Shown: positions 24,701 through 38,824, counted from the first letter of the stretch. The stretch: DNA of 64,000 bases from Varroa destructor (GCF_002443255.2 NW_019211456.1:40341891-40405890), one strand, 5' to 3'. Notes: a model not told the origin generated them from the letters alone. Made by a program: numbers and translations.

Positions 24701-25610
24701 TATATAAAATTATGGAAATTAGTTGACTTGAAAGTATAAAATAGCTGACGACATAAATATGTATGTATATATATGCCGCATAGAGTGTGTGTTAAATCCA
24801 CGATTCGTATGGAAGTTGTATTAGATACAGCAAGTCTTTTTAAGCTTTTCCACATGCCTTTGCTTTTTAGTCGCGCCAATTCCTTATATCGAGTTGCAGA
24901 TGTTTTAATTTCCTTTAATAATAATAATAAAAAATAATGATTAATAATTATGGATTCCTTTAAATGAACGGAACTTGAGTACTATCTTAAAACATGTAAT
25001 ACTGATATTTCAACCACTTATTTTAAGGTACGGTGGACGAGGACAGTCGACTGTGCTGTACGCGATCGTTTTTTTTTTTGTAATTAATGAAACGACCAAT
25101 TTTTTGAATTAAATTGATTAGTCATGGGGCAACTAGAGTAGTATTCATTTACGATACAATCGAATGGTTCCTAACGAGCAACAGACAGCAAGCATATCAT
25201 GGTGAATATTGCTGAGATCTTCCAACTGGTATTTACAAGAATAGTGCTTGTAGAGTTTGATAAGGAAAGGTACATAGCGCATGTAGGAACAGCACATGTA
25301 TAATCGAATAAACAGGGTTTGTGGAGTATATATATATAGGCAACTGCATATTAGCCGTGTTGATTTCTCGTTGCGAAAATTTTCCGTCACTTTTCAGGTA
25401 TAATCTGGCCGCATGCTAATTCTACTTATTCTTGATTTTATTGGCGCTTTCGACTTGCGTAAACAGGAAACTTACTTAGAGCGCAATGTAGACAACTGGC
25501 AGGATACATCGAGCATCGAACAAGAAAGATGACGACGGATTGCTACGTGATGTCATATATTCGTTGTTTTCTTTTTCACCTGTCAACGAATATTCCAGCA
25601 AAGTTGCCAT
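21720..25610. other. Gene-poor, AT-rich
   Basis: No coding sequence recognised. Contains an (AT)n run at about 24663-24682 and AT-rich low-complexity sequence near 24920-24950. Open frames are short and motif-free. Confidence 0.4.
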
Positions 25611-25614
25611 CCCG

Positions 25615-25715
25615 GAAGGAATTTGAATCGGATTACAACGACAAAAATGGACGTTTAAAGATATTTTGCCTAAATAATATGTGATTAATTGCCAATTCCA
25701 TCTGAGCTACCGAGT
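25615..25715 (-). repeat. tRNA-like (SINE-head-like) relic
   Basis: On the minus strand TAGCTCAGATGG (25698-25709) matches a Pol III A box, and GATTCAAATTCC (25618-25629) is a fair B box about 70 bases downstream. No complete cloverleaf can be drawn. It is best read as a decayed tRNA pseudogene or SINE head. Confidence 0.3.
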
Positions 25716-26518
25716 TCTACCAATTAACTGAATAACATAGCCTAAGATAGTTACTACCAAAACTAGAAAGAGATCGATATACACATGTGTGCATTGTATT
25801 TTTTGTGATTCTAACGAGCGTGACAGGTTGAAACTCTCTTCTTTCAGACAGAATCATCGAGTATGCCGCGGAAAGCAAGTTTTTGTGGTTCTCTTTTTAT
25901 CTCGATAATGGATTACCAATTAGAGAGACACAGGGATAATTAGGTTTGCAGCTGGGTGTAAATACACCTTGATCCTGCGGTAACAATCCTGATTGCAAGG
26001 AATGCAATATAGGAATTCCTTCTTCTTCATTTATTTCTTTCTTTTCATTCTTCATTAAGCTCTCGACAATGAAATTGTAACGTTCATCAAAATAAGTAAA
26101 TTTATACAACTGAGTTTTAAAGTTTTTGGAGATAAAACAGTGAATCCATAATTGATAAAACTGACTCATTTCCTGCCGTGCAACTTTTTACGTTATGTCC
26201 TTTAACTTCTCCAGTAACTGACTATGCACCACTGTATGAAAATTGTGAGCTTTATATATGTCATCATAGCGTATCTTGCTTGACCGGTATGTGAATGTAA
26301 TTATTAGATATTTATCGAAACAAATTAAGACAAAGAACTGGAATGATTATTATTATTACACAATACAATAATGTTTTGTTGTCAACATTCTACTTGTAGT
26401 TCAACATCGAGTAACAGGAGGCGCAAACGCACTTTTCTCTACATTAGTGTAGTATGGATACGGCTATACATGCAATCATAATTCACGGGAATAGGCACAA
26501 ACATGCCACCACAGGAAG

Positions 26519-26536
26519 TTGCTGCTGCTGCTGCTG
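26519..26536. repeat. CTG/CAG trinucleotide repeat
   Basis: About six GCT/CTG units. On the minus strand they fall in an open frame (26439-26639) as an alanine run, but that frame has no other support. Confidence 0.7.
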
Positions 26537-26639
26537 CCCCAATGCTACCGACAACGACTTTTATCATTTCTGGAAAAAATCCTAGCCGGTAGTCAATCGA
26601 CGTGTCATATGGAATGGCCTGGGGCCATACAATTTCCAT

Positions 26640-28900
26640 TGTTCAATTTGCCTGCAGGAGTGACGGCATGAAGAAAAGTTGGGTACAAAACTGGGCGGCT
26701 TTCTATCCTATACGTCTTTCACTCACATGAAAGGTGATTTGAAGCGATCCGCTGTGAACTGCTACTCGATATAGTTATTTGCATTGCCGCTGCATGCAGT
26801 TCATTACAATATTATGCGCTACGCTATATAATCGCCCTATATGCTTCTATCTGATGCCGGAAACCACAGAATATTGAGAAAGTAAGACACCGTAGTACGA
26901 CATCGCCGGCCTACTTTTAGGTCCGCTAGGCCCTTCCCGATAATGATGTCACTAGGCGACAACACAAACGGCTACAGCTGCTTTCATCAAACAGAGATCG
27001 TGGTCGTGCAGTCAGACCGGTGTCACGACACTCTATAGGGCTTGTATTATGATGCAGTAAGATGACCAATATTTTGCGGGCCGTAAGTTGGCTTTTAGCG
27101 GGACTGTCGAAGCTGATAGGTATCAGCCTTGACAAGCTGACAAAAAATTATTGATAGTTTTATTGTCATAATTGCCTGTACGGCTTTGTAGGGTTGCTTA
27201 TATGAATATAGAGTTTTTTGTAACAGCATTAAAAGCATACATGTATTCTAAAAGTGCTTCGTGGCGAAATACAGTCAGATACGCAAACTTAATATTATAA
27301 AATTATTTAACTTAAGGGAGTGAACGTGCGTCCAGTAAAATGAATATGCTACGTAAAAATGGCCCTATGCAGTTGAAGCATCACACATAAGTATACATTG
27401 ATATTAGAACGTCACTCATTCCCTGAAGAAGTCCACGTCACAAACCGCTACCTTCAGGAATTTTCACAACCTTAAATTGCCCTCTAATGTCTTGCCAGAT
27501 CATCTTAAAAGCTAACATGCCAGCTTCGCGTTGCGCACTCATCGTATGCTTGTTGAGCCAACTTTAGTTTAGAAAACTTGTTTGACAGCTCTCTCAAGTG
27601 TCGTCCATGGCGTAGTCATCTAACGATGATACATCCTTTCATCTGTACTGATCTAGGGACTATTTCAAAGACTGTTATACAGAAGAGTAACAGCGCAGCC
27701 GCAAATGCAACCAACTGGAAAAATTATCGATATACCTGGATACTGCATGTGTCTTTTGGCTACGATATAGTGAAGAAACTCATTCAGACTTACCATTTTT
27801 GAAAAATTGAGCAATAATAAAATACTAGTAAGTAATACAGTACGCGTTGAGACATTTTACTCCGTTTTCAGCGATCCCGTTTCGCTCAGTTGGTGCAAAC
27901 ATCTAAGAGCCATCAGCTATCGTCTACTTAATAATACAGTCACAAATTTCTATTAAAAAAAGAGACGCACAACGTAAACCAAATCAGTAAAACAGTGGAT
28001 CAACGTATTTACCCGTTCCTTTATGATATAGTCATATGTATGTTTATGAGATAACTCAGTGTATTTCTATAGCCAGGGCTGACATTTGCTACCTTATGCA
28101 TAGTCTCTCTATTTGTAAATGGTATCTCTCAAGCAAAACATTTTCTAAAGGAGTGGATCATTCTTCAGTCAGATTTCTTCTGATGTGTCCAGTTCTACTG
28201 GTTCGGCCTGTAAAGTAACAGGACCGCAACATTTCAGGCAGCGCGGCACTGAAAAAATGCTTCTTGAAATGTGAGCTGGACATGGCGCAGATCCATTTTC
28301 TGGCAACCGAAACGGCTGAATAGCAAAAACACGCGGCGACGCCCGCGAGAATAACGGCAGCAAGCAACGAAATCGTATTCAGGGAAAGTGCTACTGAGCG
28401 CTATTGAAACACTAGGCGAAACGTGAGTGGAGGGCACTTGGGCCAAGGATCCAAGTCGCGGCTGAATCCATCGACGCAGGCATCGCAGCTGGAATAGAGC
28501 CTATTATAGCAATTGAAAAAGGCTTTTGCTGTACAGAGGTTTCGTTCTAGATAGCACCAGGACCGAGGCCTCTCTAGCTGCTTTGTTCGTTTCTCGGCTT
28601 TTTCTTGAAAACTACCGACTGCCCTCTACAAGTCAGTCAACGCAAAGCAAGGTCCAATAGAGTTTCCGGCTTGCCCTTCTTCTGCTCCATTAACTCAGTT
28701 CTATTGCGTCTGTTGGATATTTGCTACTGCTGCGATCTCTGCAAGCTGCGTGAAGCTGACTATCAGGCATGATTTGAGGGCTTGGTGACGTTGGTGGACC
28801 TTGCAGGACGCCACAGCAAATGTCATAGCTCCCTCTACATACGCGATAGAAAAGTCTCACTCGCGATGTGCATAATAATATGTATGTCAATAACGCTACG
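26640..28900. other. Intergenic, no gene recognised
   Basis: The 28150-28800 part is less AT-rich and carries several overlapping open frames on the minus strand, none with a recognisable motif or clear start. Possibly a decayed element. Confidence 0.35.
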
Positions 28901-28969
28901 ATGGCAAGAAAGACTTCTTCTTGTATAGCACATAGTAGGGACAAAAAGGAGAGAGAACATAAATATATA

Positions 28970-28978
28970 TTTTTGTCC

Positions 28979-29032
<54 letters not shown>

Positions 29033-29041
29033 GGACAAAAA
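28970..29041. repeat. 72-nt perfect palindrome around an (AT)n core
   Basis: TTTTTGTCCCTC flanks the left and GAGGGACAAAAA the right of an uninterrupted TA/AT microsatellite, so the whole block is its own reverse complement. A further direct copy of AGGGACAAAAAG lies at 28937-28948. Confidence 0.9.
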
Positions 29042-29492
29042 GCACAGAAGCAAATCTACAAAAGGCCGTTGATTGAAGACAAGGGACGACTTTTTATTTT
29101 CAGGGGTGGGGGATGGGGGAGTTAGGGGTCTCAAGTTAATAGAATTTTGAGAAAGATGAAAAAACGGGGTTAGAAAATAGAAAACCAGCAAAAAAGCGCG
29201 ACCGAATTTCTTTGCCCTTACTAACGCCAGGTCTCATGCACTGCACTTGAAATAATGAAGAGTGGAGCGAAGTGGGCATAGAGGACGCAACATCAGCAGC
29301 AGCTATCAATTTGCGGAAATTTTTGATGGACCGGGTGACTTTATTTTTAAATCGATGTCATTGAATTTTTGTAGCGTCATTTTTTTCGAGAAACCTTAGT
29401 AGCAGGTCGGACATTATTATAGTACAGTGGCTGGCGATAGACATGAGCCCAGTTACACAGCGAAGCCGTTTGGCTCGGCAGTCTCCGTATTT

Positions 29493-29540
29493 CAGGCAAA
29501 CCAGGCAAACTGGCAAACTCCGTATAACCAGCAAACTGGC
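29493..29540. repeat. Short imperfect GGCAAACT repeats
   Basis: Four imperfect copies of a CAAACTGG/CAAACCAGG-type unit. Confidence 0.5.
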
Positions 29541-30049
29541 TGACCAATCAATTAGACGATACTGTGATACAAAGCCGAACAAAGCGGAGTAGCCGACTGA
29601 CTTTCAGTACTGGCGAACCGGTCACAAATGGAGGTAAGACCCTAATGGAGTCGCTTTGCTTCGAAGAATGTAAACAATAAAACAAACGGAACAAATCTTT
29701 TTTCAAACGAGAGCAATGAGTGCCCTATGAACATACTGCCCCCTATATCAAACCTACTTACGCAGCCACGTGCGTAAGCTGCCTTCTAGATAAATGTAAC
29801 AAGTCAGACGTTGGGAGCAGAGCGCTACCCGATAACCTCGGTTAGCTGTGGTCGAAATAGCAAAACCGCATCGACGACCGCGGCGCCATTGCACGTAAAA
29901 CTATTACGTTTAGTTAATAAACATGTATTTCTGTGGTTATCAAAAACCTTGTGGCCATTTAAACTTATATTCGTCTTACATAGTATGGCAAGGCCGTGTC
30001 AATTTCAACTGCCGCAGTGGCGGTATAAGCAGGGGGCGCAAGACTCGTA

Positions 30050-30115
30050 ACTATGAAGTCTCGAGCTGTATCCCCATATGTGACTCAGTGATTCTTTCAC
30101 ATTGAGCTATACCTA
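30050..30115 (-). repeat. tRNA-like (SINE-head-like) relic
   Basis: On the minus strand GGTATAGCTCAAT (30101-30113) resembles an A box, and AGCTCGAGACTTC (30055-30067), correctly spaced, resembles a B box. Too diverged to be a working tRNA gene. Confidence 0.33.
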
Positions 30116-30119
30116 TTAC

Positions 30120-33100
30120 CACACGATTCAATAATGTTTAAGTAGCGCCAATGCTTTTACACTCCCCACTAATAATGTATTCGAAATAGGCCCCCGTATG
30201 TAATGAACATGATGCCCTTAACAGAGACTAAAGGATCTCAATTCTGTGCCAAAAAGAAGACCGTTTAGAAAATTTGATGTATATAGCTTATGCGTGAAGT
30301 TACCCTGACCGTCTTTTATCGTAAAAATTAGGACTCTATGGTCATATTTACTGGAGATCGTTTAGGTTTTTTAACAGAAATATTTTGGATGGTTACGAAG
30401 GTCCAATTTTTTTTTATTTTTCTTTAATTGAAATTCTCATTTTTCCCACTATTTGACGTCTCGAACGTACCAATTCATAAAAAAAATTGAGATCACTTGT
30501 TGTGAAGAAAGCGCGACGGTGTATTAAGCTTTGTAGAGATGAAAGGATTATAGACCCGTCGGGTATAAGCACGACCGTCGGATTGACCAAAGCGGAGAGT
30601 GGCAAGTTCGAGAAAAGAAGGATAAGACGGAGACTTGCGAGCCGACCGTTCAAAAGCCCTCAATAGGGGAAAGGGTGTCTGGGAGCGTTCCGCCTCTCGT
30701 TGTGTGATGGACGTCAGGCGCCGCGTCACTCACTTTTTCAGCGAACAATAACTAGAAGCTGTATATCGTCAGCTTGGGTCACTGGACCGTGCGATGACTT
30801 CGCTAATGCTGGAGGAAACAGGGGCACTGGGGTGGTGGCGCGTTTCACAATCTGTTGAACAGCTTGTGCCATGGCAGCAGCAGGTTTTTAGGCCCTTGGT
30901 AAGAGTCTTCGCGATGGACTTCGATTGTGGCGTTGGACTAGGCGAATAAGAAGGAGCTTACGCGCTATGCTCTCTCACCTTCTTATCGTATGTCACACAT
31001 TGGCACCTAAATATTAAAAATGATATTTAACTAAACCTTTTATAAGTAAGTAGCTTAGAGGTGCATAAACATTTTCAAAAAGTTGTTCAATAACAAACTA
31101 TAATCAACTGAATTCGCTATCTAGTGACCAACAGCTATAGCTCCAAACCATGCTAAATACAAGAAGTAAATATCCGCAAAAAGAGGCAAGCAAAAAAACG
31201 AGGCAAAATTAAGGCATTCAAAGAAATCGAAAGCGTTCATGACTGTAGATGAAGTCAAATGAACACTACCGGTGTCGTATGTATACGAAAGCTAAATTTT
31301 ATCACATATATATATATATATATATGCTACGAAAAGTTCATATATATGGATCGGAGAACGAATCGTATTTCAAACCAAACGTCGTTTCATTGCTCTCTTA
31401 AACAACTCGGTTTGTATTATTAGACATGCAGAAGTACCATCATTGTAGCATTTCTTGCGATCGCCTATACGAAACGGTGTGTTTATATTCCAATGGCACA
31501 ACCTAAATTTAAAATTACGCGTACTATTTACAAATAACATGGATAGGTTTCTGAATTAACGAGCTAATATAGCAGATGATGATAAAGAAGATGGACGATA
31601 TCCATACGGACATGAGGCGGAACATGCTGTGCAATATTTGACAAGGCTGTAGGCCGAGAATTAGACCATGCAAGTCCTAGACAACATATCAAGTTATATA
31701 GTAAATAGTGTGGAGATGGGCGAATGTAAGGAAAATACTGTTTTTCTGCTCCATGATAAAACTTCTTGTTGCCAATTCGAATACTGCAATACGATATACG
31801 AGTCGGCTATTGACTGAAAGGCAAAGCATATGCCTTTCTTACTCCAATAGTATGTCTACACTAGTGGCTGCGGTAAACTTTGATATTTTGGAGTGATTGT
31901 GTGCATCGCGCTTTCGTCTGCGTGAGGTGCTCAAATGCCCTAAGGATCGTGTACAAGGGCACGTGGTGAATACTCTTGATATCGCACCCGGTATTAGCTG
32001 ATTGAGCTAGTCTGGGAAGCTAAAGATACCATAGCATGTCGGCCTGAGCTGGAAGGTATGGTGGGTATGCAGAGGAATTGGTTCAGGGCAAGCTGAGGGC
32101 CATTAGTCCCTTCAGCGGTGCAGAACAACTATGCGGTTCATAAGGACAATGAAGAACTTATTATAGAGAATTGGGCAGGACGATAGTGCGAATATGTTTT
32201 TGAGGAAACATGAAGGATCGAAAGATCGGTGTCGTGACATAGCCACTTAGTGGTAAGTAAAATCGGTGTTGTGTTAGAGAGGGAGTTCGATGTTTTCGCT
32301 GAGCGAACGTTGTTCCATCAAGGAAAATTGATACGCAAGCCGACAGAGCCAATGCGAAAGCTTTGGCTTTTATCTCAAACCTAGCTTCTCACTGCTATCC
32401 TACATATTTGTACTCGGTTCTAGTTGGTTTCACAAGGGGACAAACTGCCTCTAGATTTTTCAAAAAACTGAATGAATGTAAAATGTGTTTTTGAGCCCTT
32501 CTCGATTCTCGGCATTGTGGTATTGTTGGCTTTTTAGAAGAGCCCGTTCTTTTTTAGCTGGTTACAGTTGTACAATCCGCCTAGGTGTTCCATCGTTGAA
32601 ACGTTTAAAGGTCGTAATAATAATATAATACATAATAATAAGGTCAGCTAGTATAACACATTGTCCCTGTTACATCAGGCCGGTTGCAGACTTTTTCAAT
32701 CCACCTTCGGTTTGACTCATGCAACCTCTAAAGGTTAGCCTTTTATATGTCTAATCGAGAACACTCAATCTTTGACGCATGTTACGCGTAAATCCAAACA
32801 ATACACTGCAACGATCATGGCCGGACTTTTTGAAAAATGATAAAACAGTGCCAGCTATTCTGGACCTAAATTGTAATGGCACAAAAAATGTTTCTAATTT
32901 ATGCAAGAATTAGCTAGATTTGATGGAAAAAATGATGGTGTGAAGACTGAGAGTCATCTTGGGAACATCGGGAAAATATCTTCTTTGATAGTGCCGCATG
33001 GAAATGAACAACACTGCTTCAGAGATTAAGGCAAAACGTCGTAATAATACATATATTTTGGAGGACTAGACTTGAAGACTAACAAGTTTTCGATCGAGGA

Positions 33101-36100
33101 AAGTTGTATAGCAACGTGCCCCAATCATACCTTTTCCAGCGTTGTGGAAATTTCTGTAATTGCTCTATCGTTTTAGTGGTGACATCGTTGAGCTTCGGTC
33201 ATTTCCTGGTTTGAGTATCGATTGTGCGAAACTAAATGAAGTAATTCCATTACTGTCATTGAATTTTACAGGATTCGATTATTGCGTTGATTAGAGAGGA
33301 ACTATTTCATCGAACCGCCCAGGCACAATGTGCATAGGTCCTGTTGTAGTTATGTGTCCGCAACTCAACTGTCAACGATAAATGTTCTGTCCCTATTTTA
33401 ACTCTAGATATTTTCAACGTTATCAAACCTTTATCGAAGAGAATCGAATTATTAAGAAAAAACATAATCAGAGCTGAGTAGAAAAGATTGTACCTTATGC
33501 CGAACTTGTTTAATGCATCGCCTCGCGCACAGTCACCGAAGACAAAAACCCCGATAAGAATCGAATATATCTAGCTTCCCAGAAGCCGTGTTTTCAAGGC
33601 ACTTTTATCTATATCTTTCACCGTAGTAGGCCCGATACATCCACTCTTGTTCTTCCGGGCTGCAGACGGTTTTTCCAAATATAATTCAGCCAAGTACTAC
33701 TGAACTTTATAGTATAATAGATTTTGGAATAATATGCAGCCATAAATGAGCCTTGAGATTTGCGTAAGTGATATACATATAGAGAGAGAGAAAAAGCACT
33801 ACGTCTTCTAACACTACCGATCACCTTTTCCTACAGACAAGTAGATTCTATCGGAGCTGGCTGCCCGACGTAACAGGATGGTTGCAGGACGTAACTACAC
33901 CTGCCTAAGCATCTCTACAATAAGGACACTAATAAGCGGTTAGATAGTCAGTAGAAATTTTTTTGATTGTCGCTTGTACACATTCATTGTGATCTCAATA
34001 ATGAGACACTCATGTTATATCATTAGTATATTATTCAGTATGTTTATTATGCCCTACACGTATCTAGTGGGCGAAGTAGATTCTCATATTGGCTCTTAAA
34101 TAAACCTCGGCAAAATTCTCACTTTATAAAGATAATAATGGCGACGCCAATTTACTCCTGTTTGTGACGGACAGAAGCATTCGTGCCTTTTTGCAGTTAA
34201 ACTAGACTCTTGACATTAGTCCCAAGTGTTGACAGACTACATTGGCGCCATTGTAATAATATCATTGTTCACTTAGTCTGACTGCCCGTAAACTGTGCAT
34301 TGCGTAGCAAATATGAATCAATCTGTCTGGGGAACTCTATTGTAGATTCTTGCTTTTTTGCCAGGTCTTAAGTGGTTTTTCGATTTTTTTTTTTACTACT
34401 AATATACGTAGCTGTATTAACTGTAATTTGGACCAAAAACGCTGAAAGACGATTGTGACCGTGTCCTTCGCAAATATTTTCGAGCTATCAAAACAAACAG
34501 TTTAATGGCCGACCTCCTATAGACTACGATGGTACGCCGATGACACAGTGGCTTGAATTGCGTCCCATGACATCACGTTAACCCGTGGCGTGGAGTGTCG
34601 TTTTCAACAACAAAAAAGTTGGGCTTTTTTTTCGTGTTTCATCTCATTTTTCATTTTCGAAATAAGACACGCGCGCAGTTGCCTTTCGGTGGCCATCGAA
34701 CCGATTAATTAGCATTCCGACTTTGAAATTTCGGGCACACGGGTGTTAAATTTTGGAAGTTGGAAGGGCTTGTCGATCCGCCCCAATCCTCTTACTTTTC
34801 TGTTATCAATCGTTGCGTGGTGATAGGTAATGACTCTTAGTATGTCGACGGACTTGCTAAACCTTTAGGTTTACAGTTCGATGATACTTCCGCTGTTTGA
34901 ACCTGCAGGTTCAGACGGCGGAATCAACATTGAAGTACCATATTGCCTATGCATGTAATTGCTAAACTACACGTATTATTAATACCTATATAAAACGTGG
35001 GCCACATAACCAGATCTGAACGTTTCGGGACTAGCGAGACTGTAAACGTTTACTTATATATATATTAAAACGCTCAAGCGTAATTAATTTTGCATTAGTT
35101 ATAAAACTTTTTAAAAAGCGTCGGGTTGGCGTCTAAAATATTTACTTATGACGATTTAACTGGTGGTACCATCCCGCCATTTATGAATAATACATTTTAC
35201 TACGCTTAACCGCACACTGATTAAAGAAGTGCCATAGAATGACTGGTTACATTTAACTGTTTGTCTAACCGTGTCATAACTGAATAATAATGAAATCGCA
35301 ATAAAATTGCTTTCTGTGTAAAAAATATTCCACGCAATGAACGTTGCTTTGCGGTTTGTTGCAGCATCAGATAGGCTTGTTCTGGTAAAGTTGTTTTCGA
35401 ACCCTGTGATTTTCTACCATCCACTGTTTCGCAGGCTGTTTTGCAAATAGTAGAAGCTTGGATGGTTTTTTTCGCTGGCCACCTTTCCCGTTTGCTTTCG
35501 TTCCTTAAAATTCCCCCTTTCTGTCCAGTAGATCGTTTACAACTCTTCTTGTTTCTGGGCCTCCTTGCTCGAAGACAGTGGCGGAAATTAACTGGACCTA
35601 TAGGAAAAAAAAAGTCATGCGCTTCTAGACCAGCATCGATCTTGTACAGGCTCATAGGTGGGGGCACTAGTTCCCTGTTTCCTTGCTACGAGAGAAAAAA
35701 ACATTGGAAGGAAGAAAATGTGAAATAAACTAGAAACCCAGAAGAATGTATGTAGATACGGCACCGTGGGTACAGGCTTTTCCGCTTTCGTTCTCGTTGC
35801 TACTACCAACGCTGTGTAGCTACAATCTCGCTACCCCAATTCTATTATACGATTTCCTCTTGCTAGTCCTATCACGATTTTTGTCAGTGTTAAAGTATTG
35901 TCGCAGTACGAGCTTCGTAGAGGACACGGCCTAACGGCGGGGTAAAATGAAGGGCTATTTAGGCCTGCCTCCATTGTTATTAGAACGATTTTCGTAGAAA
36001 TCATGGACTTGGGAAAAAGACTAAACGAACATGGAATATATCGAAACCATAACGAAACCTAGTAGATTAACCAAAGAGTAAATGATGGATATTAGCGCCG

Positions 36101-36190
36101 AGTTCGTATAAACTACATCTTGCGTTCAAAAGCCTACATTTTGTCTATCTAAAAGCTTTTCGAATTTCTGATGTGGCTTGTATCTGCTTA
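30120..36190. other. Gene-poor region
   Basis: No gene recognised. Contains (AT)n near 31309-31325 and a GA run near 33781. A 148-codon minus-strand open frame (35221-35667) begins with GTG and shows only a basic, low-complexity middle; I found no homology by eye. Confidence 0.35.
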
Positions 36191-36195
36191 CCTTA

Positions 36196-36198
<3 letters not shown>

Positions 36199-36239
<41 letters not shown>
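36199..36239. repeat. (TA)n microsatellite, about 20 units
   Basis: Uninterrupted TA repeat, downstream (3') of mariner relic 2. Confidence 0.9.
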
Positions 36240-36241
<2 letters not shown>

Positions 36242-36464
36242 AAGTTATAAGAAAATAATATTACTAAAATAAGTATGCATCATTTGATCTTGATCAATAA
36301 CTCTCTGTCACTTTTCTGGCAACAACATGTATATATCACTATAAAACGCCTGTGACTAATGGACAAAAAACTGTGTTTAGTGATTCTTGTATACCTACTA
36401 AATTATACATATATACTTTATTTATATACCTAATATATAAATTATATTCAAAATTTCTGCGTAC

Positions 36465-37255
36465 AGAGCTTCTGCGGACATCGAAACAAATTATGGTCTA
36501 ATGGTAGAAGATTTGGGCTATACGGCGGATACATCAGGATTTTTCATCCAAGCTCTATGGATTTTTGTCAGATAGCTAAACATTTACGTGGTTTATTATT
36601 GTCATAGTGGAAGATGTTGTCTTTTCTGTTTGCTAGTTCTAACTATTTTTTTTCAATGACTTGACGCAGTCTTCTTAATCGTTGACAACTGAGGCCCAAA
36701 TGAATCGTTTTGCCACGCAGTGGCAACTCCTTTCTAAGCTCACCAAAAACTTTTAGATTTATCTACTTGGCATCGGTCTCGACGTTTTTACAGATTATTG
36801 AGTACATTTTTAACTTTTTTTTTGTACGTTATTTTCGTATGTGAATCACTTTCTACCACCTGCGATGAACCGCTGCACAGACGGCACGATTTCGTTACAT
36901 TTCTGTGAAGTATCGCAATTTGGAAATACGACTGAGTAAATCCTTTCACGTGAATTTGTGTGGTACTCAAACAATTGTTTTTTTTCCGATCTATCTTCCT
37001 CCATATTGTTTGAAACTGTTTAGTACTGGATGTTTAGTTCCTTGGCAATATCCTAACTACTCACGTATCGAATTTGCTCAACTTTCGTAATAGCTTCATC
37101 GATTTCTTCCCTAACTGGTCAATTCCCACTTCGGAAATCGACATTTGTAGATGAAAGCCACTTTTGGACCTACCTATCTCGACCACACATTTTTTTTTAT
37201 CAGCCTTGCTAGGGTGTGTTTTCTGGTCCTAATAAAATTGTACAATATGGCAAAT
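36465..37255 (-). pseudogene. Degenerate mariner transposase relic 2 (near full length)
   Basis: The best-preserved transposon in the window. Reading the minus strand from about 37250 downward gives, with a few frameshifts and stops: an N-terminal HIVQFY segment; FRSGN..VREEIDEAI; a helix-turn-helix block VSS.DIAKELNIQY; EYHTNSRERI (WVPHELT position); LRGKTIHLGLSCQRL; LANRKDNIFHYDNNKPR; and KILMYPPYSPNLLPLDHNLFR. The last three blocks share one frame over about 270 bases. The second catalytic Asp (YDNN) and the last (LDHNLF) survive, but at least three in-frame stops occur. Family: mariner DD34D. No terminal inverted repeats were located. Confidence 0.88.
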
Positions 37256-38824
37256 TTTTACTGAAATCTTCAAGGTGCCCTGTCTTAAGTCTCAATCGAC
37301 CTTCAATGTTCCAACAAGTGGAGCACATTCACTAACGGCAAACTTTAACTTTCGCATGACAAAAACCGACGCGACTCATACGTTGACAAAACATCAGGGT
37401 CATCACATCTAACATGCGCCTATACGTTGTATACTTTGATAAATATTATAACAGGTCACATATTTGTTGTCCATATGCTTGGAGTACATACAGTAAATGC
37501 TATTGTTTTTGTCTATTCAGTGGCATTTGTTGTGTACAAGGACCTGCCTATGTCAATATAAGCAGGCACATATATAGCGTTCCGGCTTGACTTGCTACTC
37601 TTTGCTCTTGCGGGACGCTGACGCGTGATCCTGACATGACGTAACGCTATATCAAGTAGAATGCAAGAACACCACAAGATCATCAGAAATGACAGATCAC
37701 CCTAAAAGTCGACCATGAGCGACGAAGACGATCAACTAAGAGGGGCGAATTGAAACGATTTCGTTCTTTTTCTGCTCGTCAATAGGAAAGAAATAGGCTC
37801 CACGATAACGTTGATAGTACGTGCTGCTCGTGGGGCAAGATCTATGACATCCATTCACCAAAACCGATTATATATGGAAAAAAACAAGCGTCGCTGAGCA
37901 ATCGATATTACGCTCCGTTGAAAACCGTTAATGTCAAATATCTTTATCGGTATAACAACGCCTCAAACGAATAATAACTTGGTCTTTGTAAGTAGTCGAG
38001 TACTTCCGCGCAACATACAAGGCTAAGAAACCTGTTAACATTGGAATTGACCCAAACAATTTGTCATTGTTGAATAATATAATATATAGGCTAATAACGG
38101 TTATCTATTACTACAAGGATTAGTATTCTGTTCCTAGAAACGAATTGTATAAAAATGTTGACGCTTATTATCTAGTGCGAATCAATCAAGCTTATCGTGA
38201 AAGTGTGTATATTTTTTTTTATTCATTTAATATCTAATATAGAGGCAACTCCTATACGAGCCTGATGAGATGCAAAAAGATTGACCACGTCCACATCTAC
38301 GAACCCGTTATTCGACGGCCAGCAATTCAGGCCCCACAGGCTGTGATACACGAAAAAGAATGAGAAGATCATTTTCTGGACCGTGTTATCCTCATTCGTC
38401 CCCTTTAATCTAAGCTTTTCTTGAGGGATCGTTTACCCGTTCCACAGTGCTGCACGTCAAGGCATGGCTCCATTAGGAACTCGAATGACCACCCATGGCT
38501 TTCTAGCTAATTACGACTCCTGCGATGTATATTAAATTAGATTCCTGAAGAGAGACGCACTTCTGGCTGGTATAATGTCATCGTTGTAACAAAATTTCTA
38601 AGCGCATACGGCCACATCGATTCATACCGCGGTGGCTATGCGCTGCTGCAATGAGAGGCTTTAAATACTAGTAAGTTCATGTAAGTTATTATGGTCGATC
38701 GTATCTAATGCGACGCAGGAGATTTTTCACCTAAAACGACAACAATGACAGTTGCCTAACCGTAAGGCCATTTGCTTTTCGAAAAACTTATATTTACAGC
38801 AGTGTTTCTAACACATATTTCTAT

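Noticed and set aside
28158..28446. Minus-strand frame beginning MLAAVILAGVAACFCYSA, resembling a secreted protein
   Set aside because: The start is TTG, three overlapping frames are equally open, and there is no splice or motif support.
28981..29030. Long AT repeats here and at 16.2, 36.2 and 60.3 kb as possible replication or attachment sites
   Set aside because: Ordinary dinucleotide microsatellites; short Ile-Tyr frames across them are translation artefacts. No CRISPR-type spaced repeats were seen anywhere.
35221..35667. 148-codon minus-strand frame
   Set aside because: GTG start, basic low-complexity sequence, and an open frame on the opposite strand of similar quality; no domain recognised.
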